Assembly: GCA_022828595.1 (NCBI GenBank) | Contig: JAKGHH010000001.1 | Coordinates: forward strand, 203,875,813-203,939,812 | Direction: 5' to 3' | DNA from: Nelumbo lutea | Taxonomy: Eukaryota; Streptophyta; Magnoliopsida; Proteales; Nelumbonaceae | DNA: 64,000 bases | Part shown: piece by piece, positions 1-12,341 of the stretch | Layout of the letters: each line of letters starts with the position of its first letter | Position numbering within the stretch: position 1 is the first letter of the stretch | Notes under the pieces: model-generated | Seen by the model: the letters and a program-made list of their open reading frames with translations, nothing else | Database searches by the model: none | Told to the model about the DNA's origin: nothing | Position numbers and translations under genes: made by a program

Positions 1-2480
1 AAACTCAGGCAAATTTTCAGTCAAGACTTCCTATAATAGTCTTCTTGAATCTTGAGGAACCCCAGCAGCAACTTCCTTACAAAGCCATATTGGGTAGTGA
101 TCCCCCCTGAAAATCAAATTTTTCTCTTGGGTGGCAGCTAAGGAGAAGTATCTCACAAAACAAATGCTGTTGAGAAAGGGTTTCACCATGGCAGACTTGC
201 CATGCCCTCTTTGCAAATTGGCAAGAGTCTTCAAACTACCTACTTATTCTTTGCAGATTCACTACAATGGTTTGGTACCACTTCCTCAAGGCAATTCACC
301 TAAACTGGTGCATTCGGGATTGATTGGGGGGTTACTCTACAGGGGTTTATAGTAGATAAGTAAATTTTCCCAATATATTCTCCTCTCAGAATTAGTAAAA
401 TATTACCTTACCCTCTTCTAGGGCTGTTCACAAAATAATGTAAACCAACCAAATTGGTCCGACTCAACCCGAAATGGTCAGTTTTATAAATTTTTTGGTC
501 AGTTTCAGTTTAAATAAGAGTAGAAACCATTAACTCGGTTCAGCTGTCGGTTATGTCTTTGTAACCCGAGCTAAAACCGACCCGGCCTATAACATAAATT
601 AGTGAAGGATTTGGGATAATGGCAGCTTATGGTGCTGCTACATATCCCATAAAAACTTGGGTCCCTAGATTATCTTTATGCTTTTTTACTTTTTATTACA
701 TGAATGATGCCTTGTGTCAGCCGCTTGCCCATTGTCAGTTCTCTGACGTCTCCCACAAAAAGCCAATAAGAAGTAAAATCATAAAACCTTCAAAATGTAA
801 AAAATACTAAACCATTGTACATTAACAATATTATAACACATTGACATTTACCATCTTTTGATAACTTGCTTATGCTGACATGTAATCTGACCTATGACAC
901 ATACATTGTGCAACTGTGCAAGAGAAGAGAAACAAATTATAGTAAAGTATAGAACCTGACATTGCCTCATGCAATCAGGGCCGGAGCCAGACAATGTTGG
1001 TTTGGTTTAATTCAAACCAATTAAACCGACCTTCAATGACATCCAAATGTTGTTCGGTTTTGATTAATTTCGTTCCGGTTTCGGTTGGCATACAAGTCGA
1101 CCCAATACAGTCCGTTCGGTTGACAAAAATAGGTGAAACCAAACTGACCCAACACTGACCCATGTAAAATTCAAAGAAAGGATCCCTTATAAGATCCAAA
1201 TTGAAACACTTGGAGTTTGTGATCTGAATTGTTAATTGTGTCATAAACTGTAAGATTGTTCACAACTATTCATTTCTCAATTCAAACTCCTTAACCACTT
1301 ACAAAGTGAGATTAAGTCGCATACTATAATTAGAACTAATGTATAAAAAATTTACATTTGAATTTGATCACTTTCCTTGAGAAGATAGCAGAAGGCCGTT
1401 CACAAATTAAGTGATTTTTCCCTTTATCTTTTTTAAATGTAAATAGAGTTTTTTATTAAACAAAAGAAAGGGGAAGGAGTACCAAAAAAGCAACTAAACC
1501 AAACATCCAGATATGAAAGGAAACAAAAGAAAAACTCCAATGAATCTCAAACATCGTAACAGAAAAAAAAAAAAAAAAAAACATTTCTTACGTGTATCAA
1601 ATATGGAATTTCAAATTCCCAACAAGAAAAAGAAAAAGAATGATAACATAAAAAACTGGCAAACTGTAAACTTTTGGGTCTTATATCGGGACCAAACAGA
1701 AAAGTGGAACTTCAATCTTGCATTCAACCAAGCAGTGGTGCCAAAGTTCCCCTAAAAATATGGCTGTTTATCTCCTTAAACGCTCCAATAATCATGTCCA
1801 AACAATGTGACCTCAAGGGTCCAATACGCCAAATGCCAGCTAAAGTGTCCAAGCCTCCTGACCAAACAAATCCTATGTACAAAAGGAATACTAGATCAAC
1901 CTGGAGGTCCTTACGGTGAAGATGAAGGTGATTGGTATTCTCACAATCTTCTCTGCATAAGATTAAATAAAATAAAATAAAAAATAAATATGATCCTTGT
2001 CCTTATAAGCATCCTAAATTCATCTTTCTACAGCAAAAATACCACTTCGGATGACACCAAATCTCTTCAAATGAAACTAGCCATGAGAAATGGAGACACT
2101 GAAGCACCAAGAAGGAATAACATCTCATCCAAAAGCAACTACCTTTTCCAAAACGCCCCATTTTTCTGTATTAAAGGGCAATTAATTTTCGAAAACAATC
2201 CTCTTCAGTGTCTAAAACAATCTCCCTCAAACAGTGAAAGAGAAATATACCATTTTTCAAGTATTCCCTATTTTTTTTCCTTTTTCTTTTTGTTCTGTGT
2301 GTGAGACAACTTTGCTTGCTTTTATCTAAAATTTGGCGTCTTAAACCCTTTTAGAATGGTCTGGCATCAAGCAAGCACCTAAAGACTTTAAAATGGCTAC
2401 TCAAACAGCATTTTGTTCCCAAACAGAAGCTGGGCAAAAGCGACCTTGGAAAAGATCATAGAAACAAGAATTGCTGCATC
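1..2480. other. Intergenic stretch, no supported gene
   Basis: No gene could be supported here. Short ORFs at 31-352 overlap on both strands and resemble no family I recognise. At about 420-600 and 1000-1240 the sequence is rich in AACC/GGTT words of the kind left by old, degenerate transposons. An 18-base A run lies at about 1562-1580 next to a lysine-rich spurious ORF. A CT-rich tract lies at about 2270-2295. The segment just left of 2480 is probably the 3' untranslated region of the minus-strand candidate gene at 2484-3123. Confidence 0.5.
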
Positions 2481-2483
2481 CAC

Positions 2484-3123
2484 CTATAACAGTCGAACAA
2501 CTTCTCTAGCACCTACATTTTCAGTATACTGATAGAATTCCAGTTTCCCTTTTCTTCTGTATTGCATCATCTCAGCAACTGTCATATTCGGTAGCTTCCA
2601 ATCTTTCAGTTCTCCAAAATCTCAAAATTAAAAAATTAAAAAAAAAATAGACAGAAAAATAATCCAAATAAATGTAAACTCAGATCAATTTGCAAAATTT
2701 CTACACAGCTACAAAATTCTTTACCATCCTCCACACTCTTCACAATCCACTTCAATGAACCACTAGCCTTCCAAGAAAATTCCGCCTCCACATTTCCTCC
2801 ATATGTTAGAAACTCCGCAGAGCTCCAACCTCAGTTTCCAAATAACAACCACCCCCGAGCTAACCATAAATATCACAAAACATCGGAACACAACTCTCCT
2901 TAATGCCAAATTCCCAACCACATACCAAACAATCTAAATCATTACACTCCACAGCCGAATTTGCCCAGAAACCACAAAGGCACAAACCATAAAGAACAGA
3001 AAATCGACCAGAGAAGTAGCAAAAACGAAAACAAAAAACAAATGAACGAAATAGAGAAAACTCACCAGCAGATCCGAGCATTCCAGTCTTCGCCTTCTCC
3101 AAATCACGACATCTCAATCTCAT
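2484..3123 (-). CDS. Candidate three-exon gene, 96-residue protein of unknown function
   Basis: I do not recognise this protein. On the minus strand three open segments join at canonical GT-AG sites with matching phases: exon 1 at 3066-3123 (58 b), exon 2 at 2725-2829 (105 b) and exon 3 at 2484-2611 (128 b, ending TAG). They total 291 b, exactly 97 codons. Introns are 236 b (donor GTGAGT) and 113 b (donor GTAAAG). The product is hydrophilic, with no signal peptide or membrane segment. Its C-terminal third is mixed charged and aliphatic (for example ELKDWKLPNMTVAEMM and ENVGAREVVRLL). A TATA box on the minus strand (CTATAAATACC, about 3299-3308) is followed by a pyrimidine-rich leader. An upstream ATG at about 3180 opens a 17-codon reading frame whose stop overlaps the chosen ATG, so the start is uncertain. 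The splice model is my inference; a noncoding transcript is the alternative. Confidence 0.45.
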
Positions 3124-3297
3124 TAGTTTTTCATAAACCCGGTTCCCCGACTGAATCCTAGCTCAGCCTTAGAAGCCATTACATGCAAATAATATTTCCA
3201 GAAAAAAAAAATTAAAAAGAAAAGAAAAAGAGAGCGTCCGAACAAAAGTGGAAAAATAAAAATGGAAACCAAAGAGATGAGAAGAGAGGAAAGGGCG

Positions 3298-3309
3298 GGT
3301 ATTTATAGG
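3298..3309 (-). promoter_or_regulatory. TATA box of the candidate 96-residue gene
   Basis: Read on the minus strand this is CTATAAATACC, a good plant TATA box. It lies about 175 b upstream of the ATG at 3123. A CT-rich leader begins roughly 30 b downstream, as is usual for plant transcription starts. A CCACGTCA motif, a bZIP-type ACGT core, lies near 3421-3428 further upstream on the same side. Confidence 0.45.
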
Positions 3310-5118
3310 AGACTGGTTCTTTCATCGATCCATATTCGATGTATTTCCTAAACGGGCCGAGCAGCAAATCCAATTCCAGTCGTTGTCGGTAGGAGAAAAC
3401 TCCTCGTGTCTCACTTCTTGCCCACGTCACAAAATTTCCAACCAATTAAGCAATGATCAATCCAGCGCTCACTAATGGACCAACAGTCAAACAGTCAACG
3501 TCTAGTGAAGAACTCTAAACGACCGTCCAGAAAACCTATTATTTTTCAATTGGGAGGGCTTTTCTTTTTCACTATGGAGAATGGTTTCTGTTGGTGTGCT
3601 GTAGATGGAGGGAGCTAGAGATCGAAAGCGACGGGAGTTGGAATTGATGACTCAGCAATATCACGTGCTCCGTGTGGACGATCGGACGGTGAGGGCTTCA
3701 CCCAATGTCTGACAGCCAGCTGTCAAGTGGGTGGCAAAGCAGCTTCCGCAATTTTCTTCCGCGCGTGAGCCCTTGCGCCCTTCCCTTTCTATTCTAAATC
3801 TTTTAAACCTAATTATTTCTGTTGAGCCAGGAAAGATGAAAAGACCAAAAAAGGCAGAGTAGAATAGAGGCCGCTGAACCAACAGCACGATGCCTTCACA
3901 GTTCAGAGTTCAGACTAGGTCATCCATCAGGTTCCTTGCTTGATTTGGAAAGTCAAATTTCTGATTTACTTGGTCAAACTCATCTAATTGAGGTTAATGG
4001 ATGGTGATTGAGAAGATTGGTTGCATGCACACGTGGCACCCTTTGAGGCCGTTGGATTTGTGGAGGGGATGATCATTTGGTTATGGGTTGTAGAGGGGAA
4101 TGAGTGGATGGTGGTACTTTTGCTGGATGTTGGCACTTTACCAGGCAAAATATTTGAGTAGGTCTGCAAATTTGCAAGGTTGCAGGTTTTGTCATGTTTG
4201 AATTTAAGGTGTTAGCTAGCACTTAGTAGCAATATGGGGTTATGCTGCGGCATTGAGGGTTGTGCAACACTGCAACTCTTGTTTAAGTAAGCAAAGCATG
4301 AATGTATGAATGGAATATGCAACACTGCAACTCTTGTTTAAGCAAGCAAAGCATATGAATACGAACGTATGAGTGGAGTGGAATGCAACCTTGATTTTTT
4401 TTAAGTGAAATTCATGAGTTATTTTTTTATTCCTCCTTTGATACCTCATCGAGCAAAGTTTGGGCTCCACTTGTTTGCTAATGTGAATATGAAACAATGT
4501 CATTGACAATGTTTTCAAGAATCAAGAAGCCATCATATAAGCCGGGGCATTTTCTAATAATATAAATGGGTTTTGTTTTTGAAAACAATAACAACTGCCA
4601 CCTCAGCAAAAATGTATTATTTTTATTAGGGAAAATTTATCATACTAGAAAAACTTTGACCAATCAAAGCACCCCATACATACATCTGAAAGTGTTTTAT
4701 TTATGCATGAAATATGGGCACAACTCATCTAAATGAGCTCCCACATGTTCCCCTTACCATCCTCTACGCACGAGGCAAATTCTCACACCCGGAGACCTTG
4801 TCATGTGGCTTAACCAAACACTTTCCATGGACATGTTTTCTATTGACAGTTAAAGATGTGGATGGCTAAAATTATTTGAGGAAAGATCTCAACCACGGTT
4901 TAATGCCAAAAAAAGGAAGAAAAGAAAAAACCTCTCAAACATGGTGGGGTATAGAGCTAATAATGTGGATTAAAGAAATGAAGACAACCAATCCAAGGCA
5001 TGAAGGTGTCAATTGATTTGATTGGCTGGTTAAGGGGCATTGGTTTGGCAGACGAGCTATCCTATTGTCTAGTTTTATAGAGTGAATAAAAAGAAGAAGA
5101 AATACATTATACATCTTA
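3310..5118. other. Intergenic stretch with a short tandem repeat
   Basis: No gene is supported. The first few hundred bases are the upstream region of the 96-residue candidate gene. At about 4255-4375 a unit of about 61 b (beginning GCAACACTGCAACTC) occurs twice in tandem with several differences. At about 4625-4700 is a fragment resembling the MITE family seen at 45.33 and 50.83 kb. Short ORFs on the minus strand look random. Confidence 0.5.
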
Positions 5119-5370
5119 GGGTCCGCGCTTTATATTCAGAATCAGAATGGTTTCCCATTGTCTGTTTGGTTCAGACAATAATCAAAATAGGAATTGGAAC
5201 CAGCTGGATTGAAATTTCATTCCCAAGAGAGGGAGGGGATAATGTCATTCCACCAGGAATGGGAATGAAATTTCAATTTCATCCAACCAAGTAGTTGGAA
5301 TCAGAATGGGTTATTCTAATTCTAATTTTTTTTAATTCCAAACCCCTATTTTTACAAATCAAACAGGCCC
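5119..5370. mobile_element. PIF/Harbinger-type MITE, 252 b
   Basis: This nonautonomous element is flanked by the trinucleotide TTA on both sides (5116-5118 and 5371-5373). It begins GGGTCC and ends GGCCC. Its interior is built of GGAATGGGAATGAAATTTC-like words. The same interior and the same 252 b length occur at 7447-7698, and related copies lie at 26.2, 35.1, 45.2 and 58.7 kb. TTA/TAA target sites with GGGTCC-like ends fit PIF/Harbinger (Tourist-like) elements. It codes for nothing. Confidence 0.6.
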
Positions 5371-7446
5371 TTAAATGGTCAGATGTATGTGTATGTGTGT
5401 GTATTTTATGGGATGGGATTAACAGGGGGATAGCCAGTTTCCCCAACCCTATTGACAGTGGGATGTGATTCCAAGTTTTATCTAGTTACAACCAGCCAAA
5501 GGAAGATAACCATATGAATGAGCTTGTTTGGATCCCATAATTAAAAGATGAAGAGGTGAAAAATGTGGGACAATTGAGACGCAATCCAAGCATCCAACTT
5601 TGCGACGTATTGATTCTTGGTCATCAAACGGTTCACAGATTCATCTTAGTCTCTAGGCAACTCAACTAGCAAACTCATGTCAATTTAAGATCTTTTTTTT
5701 TTTTTTATTGGCCCATCAAGAACTAACTCGATCATTCTATCCGGTCCAAAGCTTCGTTATCCTAACCTATCGCCCTTTCTGTCTCAACCGTGGTTAGCAA
5801 ATTCACTATCATAGGTTTTTTTTAAGAGAATATCTTGAATACAAAGCAGGGTGTACATGAAGCCTATTGGTCATTCGATGAAGAACCTATAGTTATGCGA
5901 GCTTGATTCTTTGCCTCCCACATCACAAACCTTTTGAGTTGGGAATTATAAAAAAAAAATCTATGACGTGGGAAAAACAGAAGATCCGAAAGGCTTTGAC
6001 CAATAATGAATTCTGATATGAAAACCCACTTTTATAATGTTAGATGATTGGTGGTAAGTTTTTTTAATTTTCTATGACTATAAAATCAGAAAATCATAAT
6101 ACAAAAAACCTTTAAAGAATAAACAAGTAAAGTATCATTAAAGTGATAACCAATAAGATGATGTTTATCAAAATTCATGGAGATATGACAAATTAACAAA
6201 GTTCTTCAGATACCATGTCCTATTTATGGGTCCAAATTGTACACAAATGTTTTCCTTTCCGTATGATGTAACTCTATCGTCATATGATCCACACTACAAC
6301 CACAACCAGCTTAGAGAGTACCAAAATGTTACAGAATTTTGCCATTGATATATATTCTCAAAATGTGGTATAGTCTTATTGATTTTTTGGGCAAATAATA
6401 TATTTGATTAATTGACTGCAAAATGCATTGGTTGACAGAGTTGACAGAGATGACTGAATCATTCATCAAAAAAGAAAGAAGAAAAAGACAGAGACGATCG
6501 AATCTAAATTATGGAAAAATAATGTGGTATTAATATATATATTATAATCTCTCAACTTTGTTGAGCTTGGTTTTGCATTAATCATAGAACTTCCAAAGTA
6601 CGATGGATGAAGTACCAACTTGTAATTTTCCTCGACATTATAAATAAACCAGTTGTTTAACTCAGTGGGATGGCTGCCAACTCAAGTTTCGCAGGCAGCT
6701 TGTCTCGGCATCCACCGTGCAGAGAACTTTTGTGTACGAATTGTAAGGATATGGCTTTGCCCACGTGAAATCCAGACGAAGCAATACACATGAATGCAAC
6801 TGATTTTAATACTATAAGAAATTTCAGGCTGATGAGCACATACATCACGGCGTGGCTTGTGGTGACTGTCTCACCGCAGCATTGAATTGAATCAAGTGGT
6901 GCCAATTCTTTGGTTGACCCAAGTGACGGGCCCATCTGGTCTAAATAATGTTGACAGCAGCTGAGGTGGCAAATTTTTTATACACAATCATATGTATCAC
7001 TTGATATCTAAGTGTGAGACTAAGCAGGGCAGGATTTCAATAAAAATGTGAAAGACTGGTTTACTACTTTGATCATCAATCAAAAATAAAATCCAGACAT
7101 AGTATTTCTAGTTGGTTTGTTTTCAAAATCGAGAAAAGTATTAAATAAATCGTTCATTGATAACTAGGCGCTATTAGATGTTCAATCGTTGGAAAAATTG
7201 TTAAAATGAAGATTCTCCCAATGATTGATATGCACATAAATCAAAACACACTTTTCTGTATCAATGCATACAAATGAATATGATGAGAAAAATGATGATT
7301 TGATGATGACATGACGACGTTTTAATAAACGCCTATCACAAAATGTTCATAGAACAAAATATACACTTAATTATCATTTTTGTTATTTTTAAAATTTAAA
7401 GCTCTTAGGTATGTAAAAAAAACCCACCATTGGTTGTTCATAATAA
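5371..7446. other. Intergenic stretch, nothing recognised
   Basis: AT-rich noncoding sequence with a GTGTATGTG microsatellite-like patch near 5385-5402 and a T run at about 5692-5706. The 92-codon minus-strand ORF at 6657-6935 has no recognisable domain and no start context. I found no RNA gene or clear transposon border. Confidence 0.5.
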
Positions 7447-7698
7447 GGGTTCATTTATGGGAATAGGGGTCCGGAATCAAACCATTTCTATTCCAACTGT
7501 TTGGTTGGGTGGAATCAAAATTTCATTCCCATTCTTGGTGGAAAGTTATTCTCCCATTTAAGGGAATGACCATTCCCTCTCTCTCATTTGGGAATGAAAA
7601 TCCATTCCAGCCAATTCTGATTCCAACCTGAACCAAATAAGGGGAATAGAGATCATTTCCCTTCTAATTCTAATTCAAACTATGAACCAAATGGACCC
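7447..7698. mobile_element. PIF/Harbinger-type MITE, 252 b
   Basis: TAA lies directly on both sides (7444-7446 and 7699-7701). The ends are inverted: GGGTTCATTTATGG at the left and, read inward from the right, GGGTCCATTTGGTT. The length equals that of the copy at 5119-5370 and the interior is clearly related (GGAATGACCATTCC-type words). This is the best defined member of the local family. Confidence 0.75.
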
Positions 7699-7701
7699 TA
7701 A

Positions 7702-8300
7702 GCCTCTTTGTATGATGGTCTGATGTAAGAGGGTGGTACACAATCCGACCAACCCAAGACTAAATGATTCAATCCATTTTATTAATGCTGAACATGCTAA
7801 TAGAATAATCGAGGGATGAATATTCTAGAAACCAAAAAAAGTTAATTCTTGAATAAGAATAAACATTTACATAATAAGTGAACATTCTAAAAATGAATCC
7901 AATTAAGTGCATTCAATAATAGAAAACAGACATGCAATTTAAATGACAAAAGGGTAAATATGAACAACAAAACATGCTTTAAATGTGTGAAGAGAACATT
8001 CCAGAATAAGAGGGTAAAATGGAAAAAGCACAACTTAAAAAACTATTAGAATGAGCACCCAAACCCTATAAATATGTACTTCCCATTCATTTCAAGTGGC
8101 CTAGAAACCACACTTGCTCTATCACCTTGATGTTGCCTATCTCTTCTTTCATCGACCAATCACTCCCTCTTATTAATGGAATTCTAGTTTCGGTGAACTA
8201 TATTAGTTTGATCCCTTGTTAGAGGGTATGTGCGCGGCCCCTTTGGGGTCTACCCACTTCCTTTTCTTCTCTCTTTTCCCCTTTTTTCGGTCCAGTTAAA
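7702..8300. other. AT-rich noncoding stretch
   Basis: No gene is supported. A TATAAATA motif lies at about 8068-8076, followed by a CT-rich segment. This could be the core promoter of a degraded LTR, but no matching partner was found. The right edge runs into the copia LTR, whose outer border could not be fixed. Confidence 0.4.
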
Positions 8301-9097
8301 CTTGTAATAATATTAGTAAAGAGAGCAGATGGAACTTATCGGTAATCGCTTTCCAAACCAAAGTGAAAATGATGTGAAGTTGTTGCAAGAACTTGAAACT
8401 GGGAATTACAAGAAGATGGAGGGTTGAGTCATGCCACTTGGTTACTCTCCTTAAAACCGTATTTGCCCTCTATGGTGCAACTGGTGATCGCAAACCGGTC
8501 GCCAAGATAAAATAACCCACAAGCCAATGATAGGTGTGCATTCGCTTTCCATATCTCTGTGAACCACAGAATATTGATGCTCATATTTCTCAGAGAAAAC
8601 AGATAAGAGAATCGAAAATGATGTGTATACTGGGTCGACCAACACTCTTCTTATAAAGTGCTCTCAGACCCGAATGGACACAGATGTGTCCTTTCAAACA
8701 AGAGACTCTTTAGAACAGTGCACCTATTCGAAGAGACACGAGGAGGAAGAAGAAACAAAAAAAAAAAGAAAACATTTTAATTTGAAATTGAAAAGACTTA
8801 ATTTAAAAAAAAAAAAGAAAAAGTGTAATTCGGTTAAACAAAAAAAGATTTGTTGCATCGCGCGTACACGTACGCGCATATGCACTAGCGCCCATGCACA
8901 CGTACATAGAATATCTATAGTCCTCTCCTCCTATGGGTGCCTACCCATAGAGGGAGAAAAAATACAAATATACTCTACTTCCACTCCTTTCCCAGGCAAT
9001 GTGGGAGAAGGAGTCATTCAAGGGTGGGAAGCAGAAAGGACAAAAAAACAAAAGAGGGAGGAGAGAGATTCTTGTAAAATTGAATCTCCCTCCAACA
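8300..9097 (-). mobile_element. 3' LTR of a truncated Ty1/copia element
   Basis: On the minus strand, coding sequence for copia pol (9.6-10.7 kb) is followed by a leader-like stretch and a purine tract (TGTGGGGGAT). The LTR then starts TGTTGGAGGGAGATTC at 9097. A TATA-like box (CACTTTATAAGAAG on minus) lies at about 8648-8661. The outer border is not resolved and 8300 is only an estimate. The lysine/glutamate-rich 172-codon ORF on the plus strand inside it is low-complexity sequence and not a gene. Confidence 0.55.
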
Positions 9098-9599
9098 ATC
9101 CCCCACAAGATTCAAAATTACAAGAAGATCGAACAGTCTGAGCATAGCAGTGAAAAGAGTATTCATGGTGATGTCTTTTGGACTTCAATCAACACTTAAG
9201 TATGACAAGCTATATTACAGAGTATGGGTGGGGTCAGACTCCTTCAACATTTCCTCCTTATCATAACTAGCTATCCGGCCAACCAACTCAATTCACCAGT
9301 TCTTTATTGGTTCTTTTGTTTTGAAACATTTCAGCCTTGTTCCCCTCTTGGAATCGTGAGTGTTTTAGAGAGTTAGCCCTAGATCTCTCTTAGAAACGGC
9401 CACACTTCACACTCACTTAGGTCAGTTATTAGTGTGCACTGCTCACACTATTCCTAATGGATTAAAAGCCTCATGCTCAACCTCCTCAATCTATAGTGAA
9501 CACTATCCTACCTCGGCATCTGAAATGGGACACAAATGATAGTGCTTTCCCAAGTCATCTAACGACTCGTTTTTACCCATTCAACTTAATTCTAAGGAT

Positions 9600-10715
9600 C
9601 TCCTTTCACATAGGTTGGGTTTCCATCACTAATGACTCTGTAACGGGCTTCAGCCCCATTTCTATCGATGCCTCATAAACCACCTTAGAAGTTTGTGGTT
9701 TGGTTAACGAATCTGCAAGGTTATTTTCAAACTTTAAAAAATCCAGAGTGATTGTACCTTCACAGAGGTATTGTCTTACCAAGTTATGCCTTAAATGAAT
9801 GTGCCTTCATTTATCGTTGTACATCTAATTCTTGGCTCTGGTTATTGCTGCTTGGCTATCACAATGGAGAGATATGGATGGAACCGGCTGCGGCCAAAGT
9901 GGTATATCTGCCAACGAGTTCCTTAACCACTCTTCCTTGGACCCCGCCAATTCTAGTGCAATGAACTCAACCTCCATTGTTGAACTTGTATTGCATGACT
10001 GCTTGACCGATTTCCACGATACTGCTCCTCCACCTACAATAACACATATCCACTGGTGGAAATACTATCATTTGAATTTGAAATCCAGTTCGCATCAACA
10101 AAGCCTTCTAAAATAAGAGGAAAACCTGAGTAATGTAAACCAAAGTTAATGGTTCCTTTTAAATATTTTAATTATCTTACTAAAGCTTCCCAATGTTCAT
10201 TTCCATGATTATGAGTATGTTGACTTAATTTTTCCATAGCTATAGCTATGTCTGGTCTTGTACAGTTCATTAAGTAAGATACAGAACCAATTATACTTGC
10301 ATACTCCTTTTGTGAAATAGGTTTTCCTACATGTTTCTTTAAGTGAATACTACAGTCAATAGGTTTTTTAACTGGTTTATAATCATAGTGTCCAAATTTC
10401 CTAAGAATGCTCTCTACATATTGTGATTGTGAGAAAATAAAACTTCCTTGTTCTTTATGAATTTTAATCCCCAAGATTACATCAGCCTCACCCAAGTCCT
10501 TGGTATCAAATTTGGACATTAGAAATTGTTTTGTTTCTTTTAGAACCTCTAGACTAATTCCTATTATTAGCATATCATCAACATATAGACAGAACATGAC
10601 TCTTGTATTATTTTCAAATTTGCTATAGACACATTTATCAGAATCATTTATACTATATTCATTAGTTACTAACACATTATCAAATTTTTCATGCCATTGT
10701 TTGGGAGCTTGTTTT
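9600..10715 (-). pseudogene. Ty1/copia pol remnant (RT C-terminus and RNase H)
   Basis: This is the C-terminal part of a copia polyprotein. The 167-codon segment 10172-10675 has the RT active-site motif YVDDM (about 10574-10585) and the downstream motifs GIKI and CTRPDIA. Further along (about 9620-10170), in broken frames, RNase H is readable: VDANW, SGYVF, SSTMEVEFIAL and LADSLTKPQ near the end. The frame opens at its upstream edge with KQAPKQWHEKF and stops at 10715/10716, where unrelated sequence starting TGTTAGACAG takes over. The 5' half (gag, integrase, first half of RT) was not found in the window. Several stops and frameshifts show it is dead. Confidence 0.85.
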
Positions 10716-11147
10716 TGTTAGACAGTGTATGCCCTTAGCTCCAATCAAAATGATGTACATTATGATATTTAATGTAAATGAATAAAATACATATTTGATT
10801 CATATTATTATGGTGTGTTTCTGTGTAATACCCTTAAACTAGACACTTATGAGACTCGTGTTAGTGTAGAATCTTCACAGTCATTGGATAGATCTGGGGA
10901 GATTTATCTTGCCAAGGCTGACACTGATGTGCCGCCAAGTTGGTTGGGGTGATTTGTCTCAGCTGCCAGGGTGAGACATGAGGTACATGCAGTGTGTGTT
11001 TTATTGAAACCCTAAACCAGACCAAAATTCTAGTGTTGCCCTGGACCTTGGAGATAGATGGGCAAAATTGGAATGCTACACCTGACCCCTAGACTCAATT
11101 ATGATACTACACTAGGTGTCAGATTGGGTTGTCTTTGATATGTCAAC
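10716..11147. mobile_element. Unassigned LTR-like sequence at the copia break
   Basis: This segment begins TGTTAGACAG exactly where the copia pol frame is interrupted and ends near the start of the 594 b tandem repeat. TG at the left and CA near 11145-11149 suggest an LTR or the outer part of the Tat left LTR, but no target-site duplication was found (left flank GTTTT). It contains no ORF. Whether it belongs to the Tat element or is a separate solo LTR is open. Confidence 0.35.
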
Positions 11148-12341
11148 CAGTGAGATCCTTAGAGGGGGTCAAAACCTGGGTATGTTGGGACAGTCTGAGA
11201 ATTCATCTGAGTGGGTGATCATAGTGAGAAGATCAGCCCCTTTGTCGGACAAAGTGAATGATCGAAGATGCACTCTCTCTGATGGAAACTGATGGAGGGT
11301 GATTTGACCCGACCTCCTAAATAAGGGACACGTGAATATGATTCGACGTAAGTGACAGCTCAGCATGACAGCTTAGCCACAACTAGGCGCAATGAGCTCG
11401 CTGAAACCCTAGCAGAACAGCTTGCTATAGCCCACTACAGAACGGCTTGCTGCAACGCAGCTCGCTACAAAGGAGTTTGCTATAAGTGATTTCGCTACAA
11501 AGGAGCTCACTATTGAGTAACCTGGAGTCTTCGGGAAACTTCTTATTCGACAAGACCGTGCCTGTCAGACTGCTCCCATGTCTCTTGTCTAGCGGCGCAG
11601 CCCCTTCCAGTCCAGAGGACTGCGCCCACATCTCACGTCAGGCGGCATCGTGCACACCAACTCTGCATAACGTCTCTCAACTGACAAGACCATACTCTGC
11701 GACGGATACCTGCACCAATCAAATCAGCCTAGCGAATAACGACAGTGAGATCCTTAGAGGGGGTCAAAACCTGGGTATGTTGGGACAGTCTGAGAATTCA
11801 TCTGAGTGGGTGATCATAGTGAGAAGATCAGCCCTTTGTCGGACAAAGTGAATGATCGAAGATGCACTCTCTCTGATGGAAACTGATGGAGGGTGATTTG
11901 ACCCGACCTCCTAAATAAGGGACACGTGAATATGATTCGACGTAAGTGACAGCTCAGCATGACAGCTTAGCCACAACTAGGCGCAATGAGCTCGCTGAAA
12001 CCCTAGCAGAACAGCTTGCTATAGCCCACTACAGAACGGCTTGCTGCAACGCAGCTCGCTACAAAGGAGTTTGCTATAAGTGATTTCGCTACAAAGGAGC
12101 TCACTATTGAGTAACCTGGAGTCTTCGGGAAACTTCTTATTCGACAAGACCGTGCCTGTCAGACTGCTCCCATGTCTCTTGTCTAGCGGCGCAGCCCCTT
12201 CCAGTCCAGAGGACTGCGCCCACATCTCACGTCAGGCGGCATCGTGCACACCAACTCTGCATAACGTCTCTCAACTGACAAGACCATACTCTGCGACGGA
12301 TACCTGCACCAATCAAATCAGCCTAGCGAATAACGACAGTA
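11148..12341 (+). repeat. 594/595 b tandem duplication inside LTR-like sequence
   Basis: Copy 1 is 11148-11742 and copy 2 is 11743-12336. By eye the only difference is one extra C in copy 1 (the CAGCCCCTTTG run near 11232). Both copies therefore carry the same spurious 68-codon minus ORF, offset by 594 b. The motif CAGT is found at the start of each copy and again just after copy 2 (12338-12341), a 4 b microhomology at the break. The near identity points to a recent event. The sequence lies directly upstream of the Tat primer-binding site and is probably part of that LTR. Confidence 0.8.

Noticed and set aside
1513..1755. Lysine-rich 80-codon ORF
   Set aside because: It is the product of a poly-A tract and A-rich flank.
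6657..6935. 92-codon minus-strand ORF
   Set aside because: No family, no promoter and no neighbouring exon could be recognised; the length is within chance for this sequence.
8623..9141. 172-codon plus-strand ORF, Lys/Glu/Thr-rich
   Set aside because: It lies in the copia LTR, is antisense to it and consists of low-complexity A-rich sequence.
11425..12225. Pair of identical 68-codon ORFs (minus) and 101-121 codon ORFs (plus)
   Set aside because: They are identical only because the 594 b LTR sequence is duplicated; neither shows a protein family.
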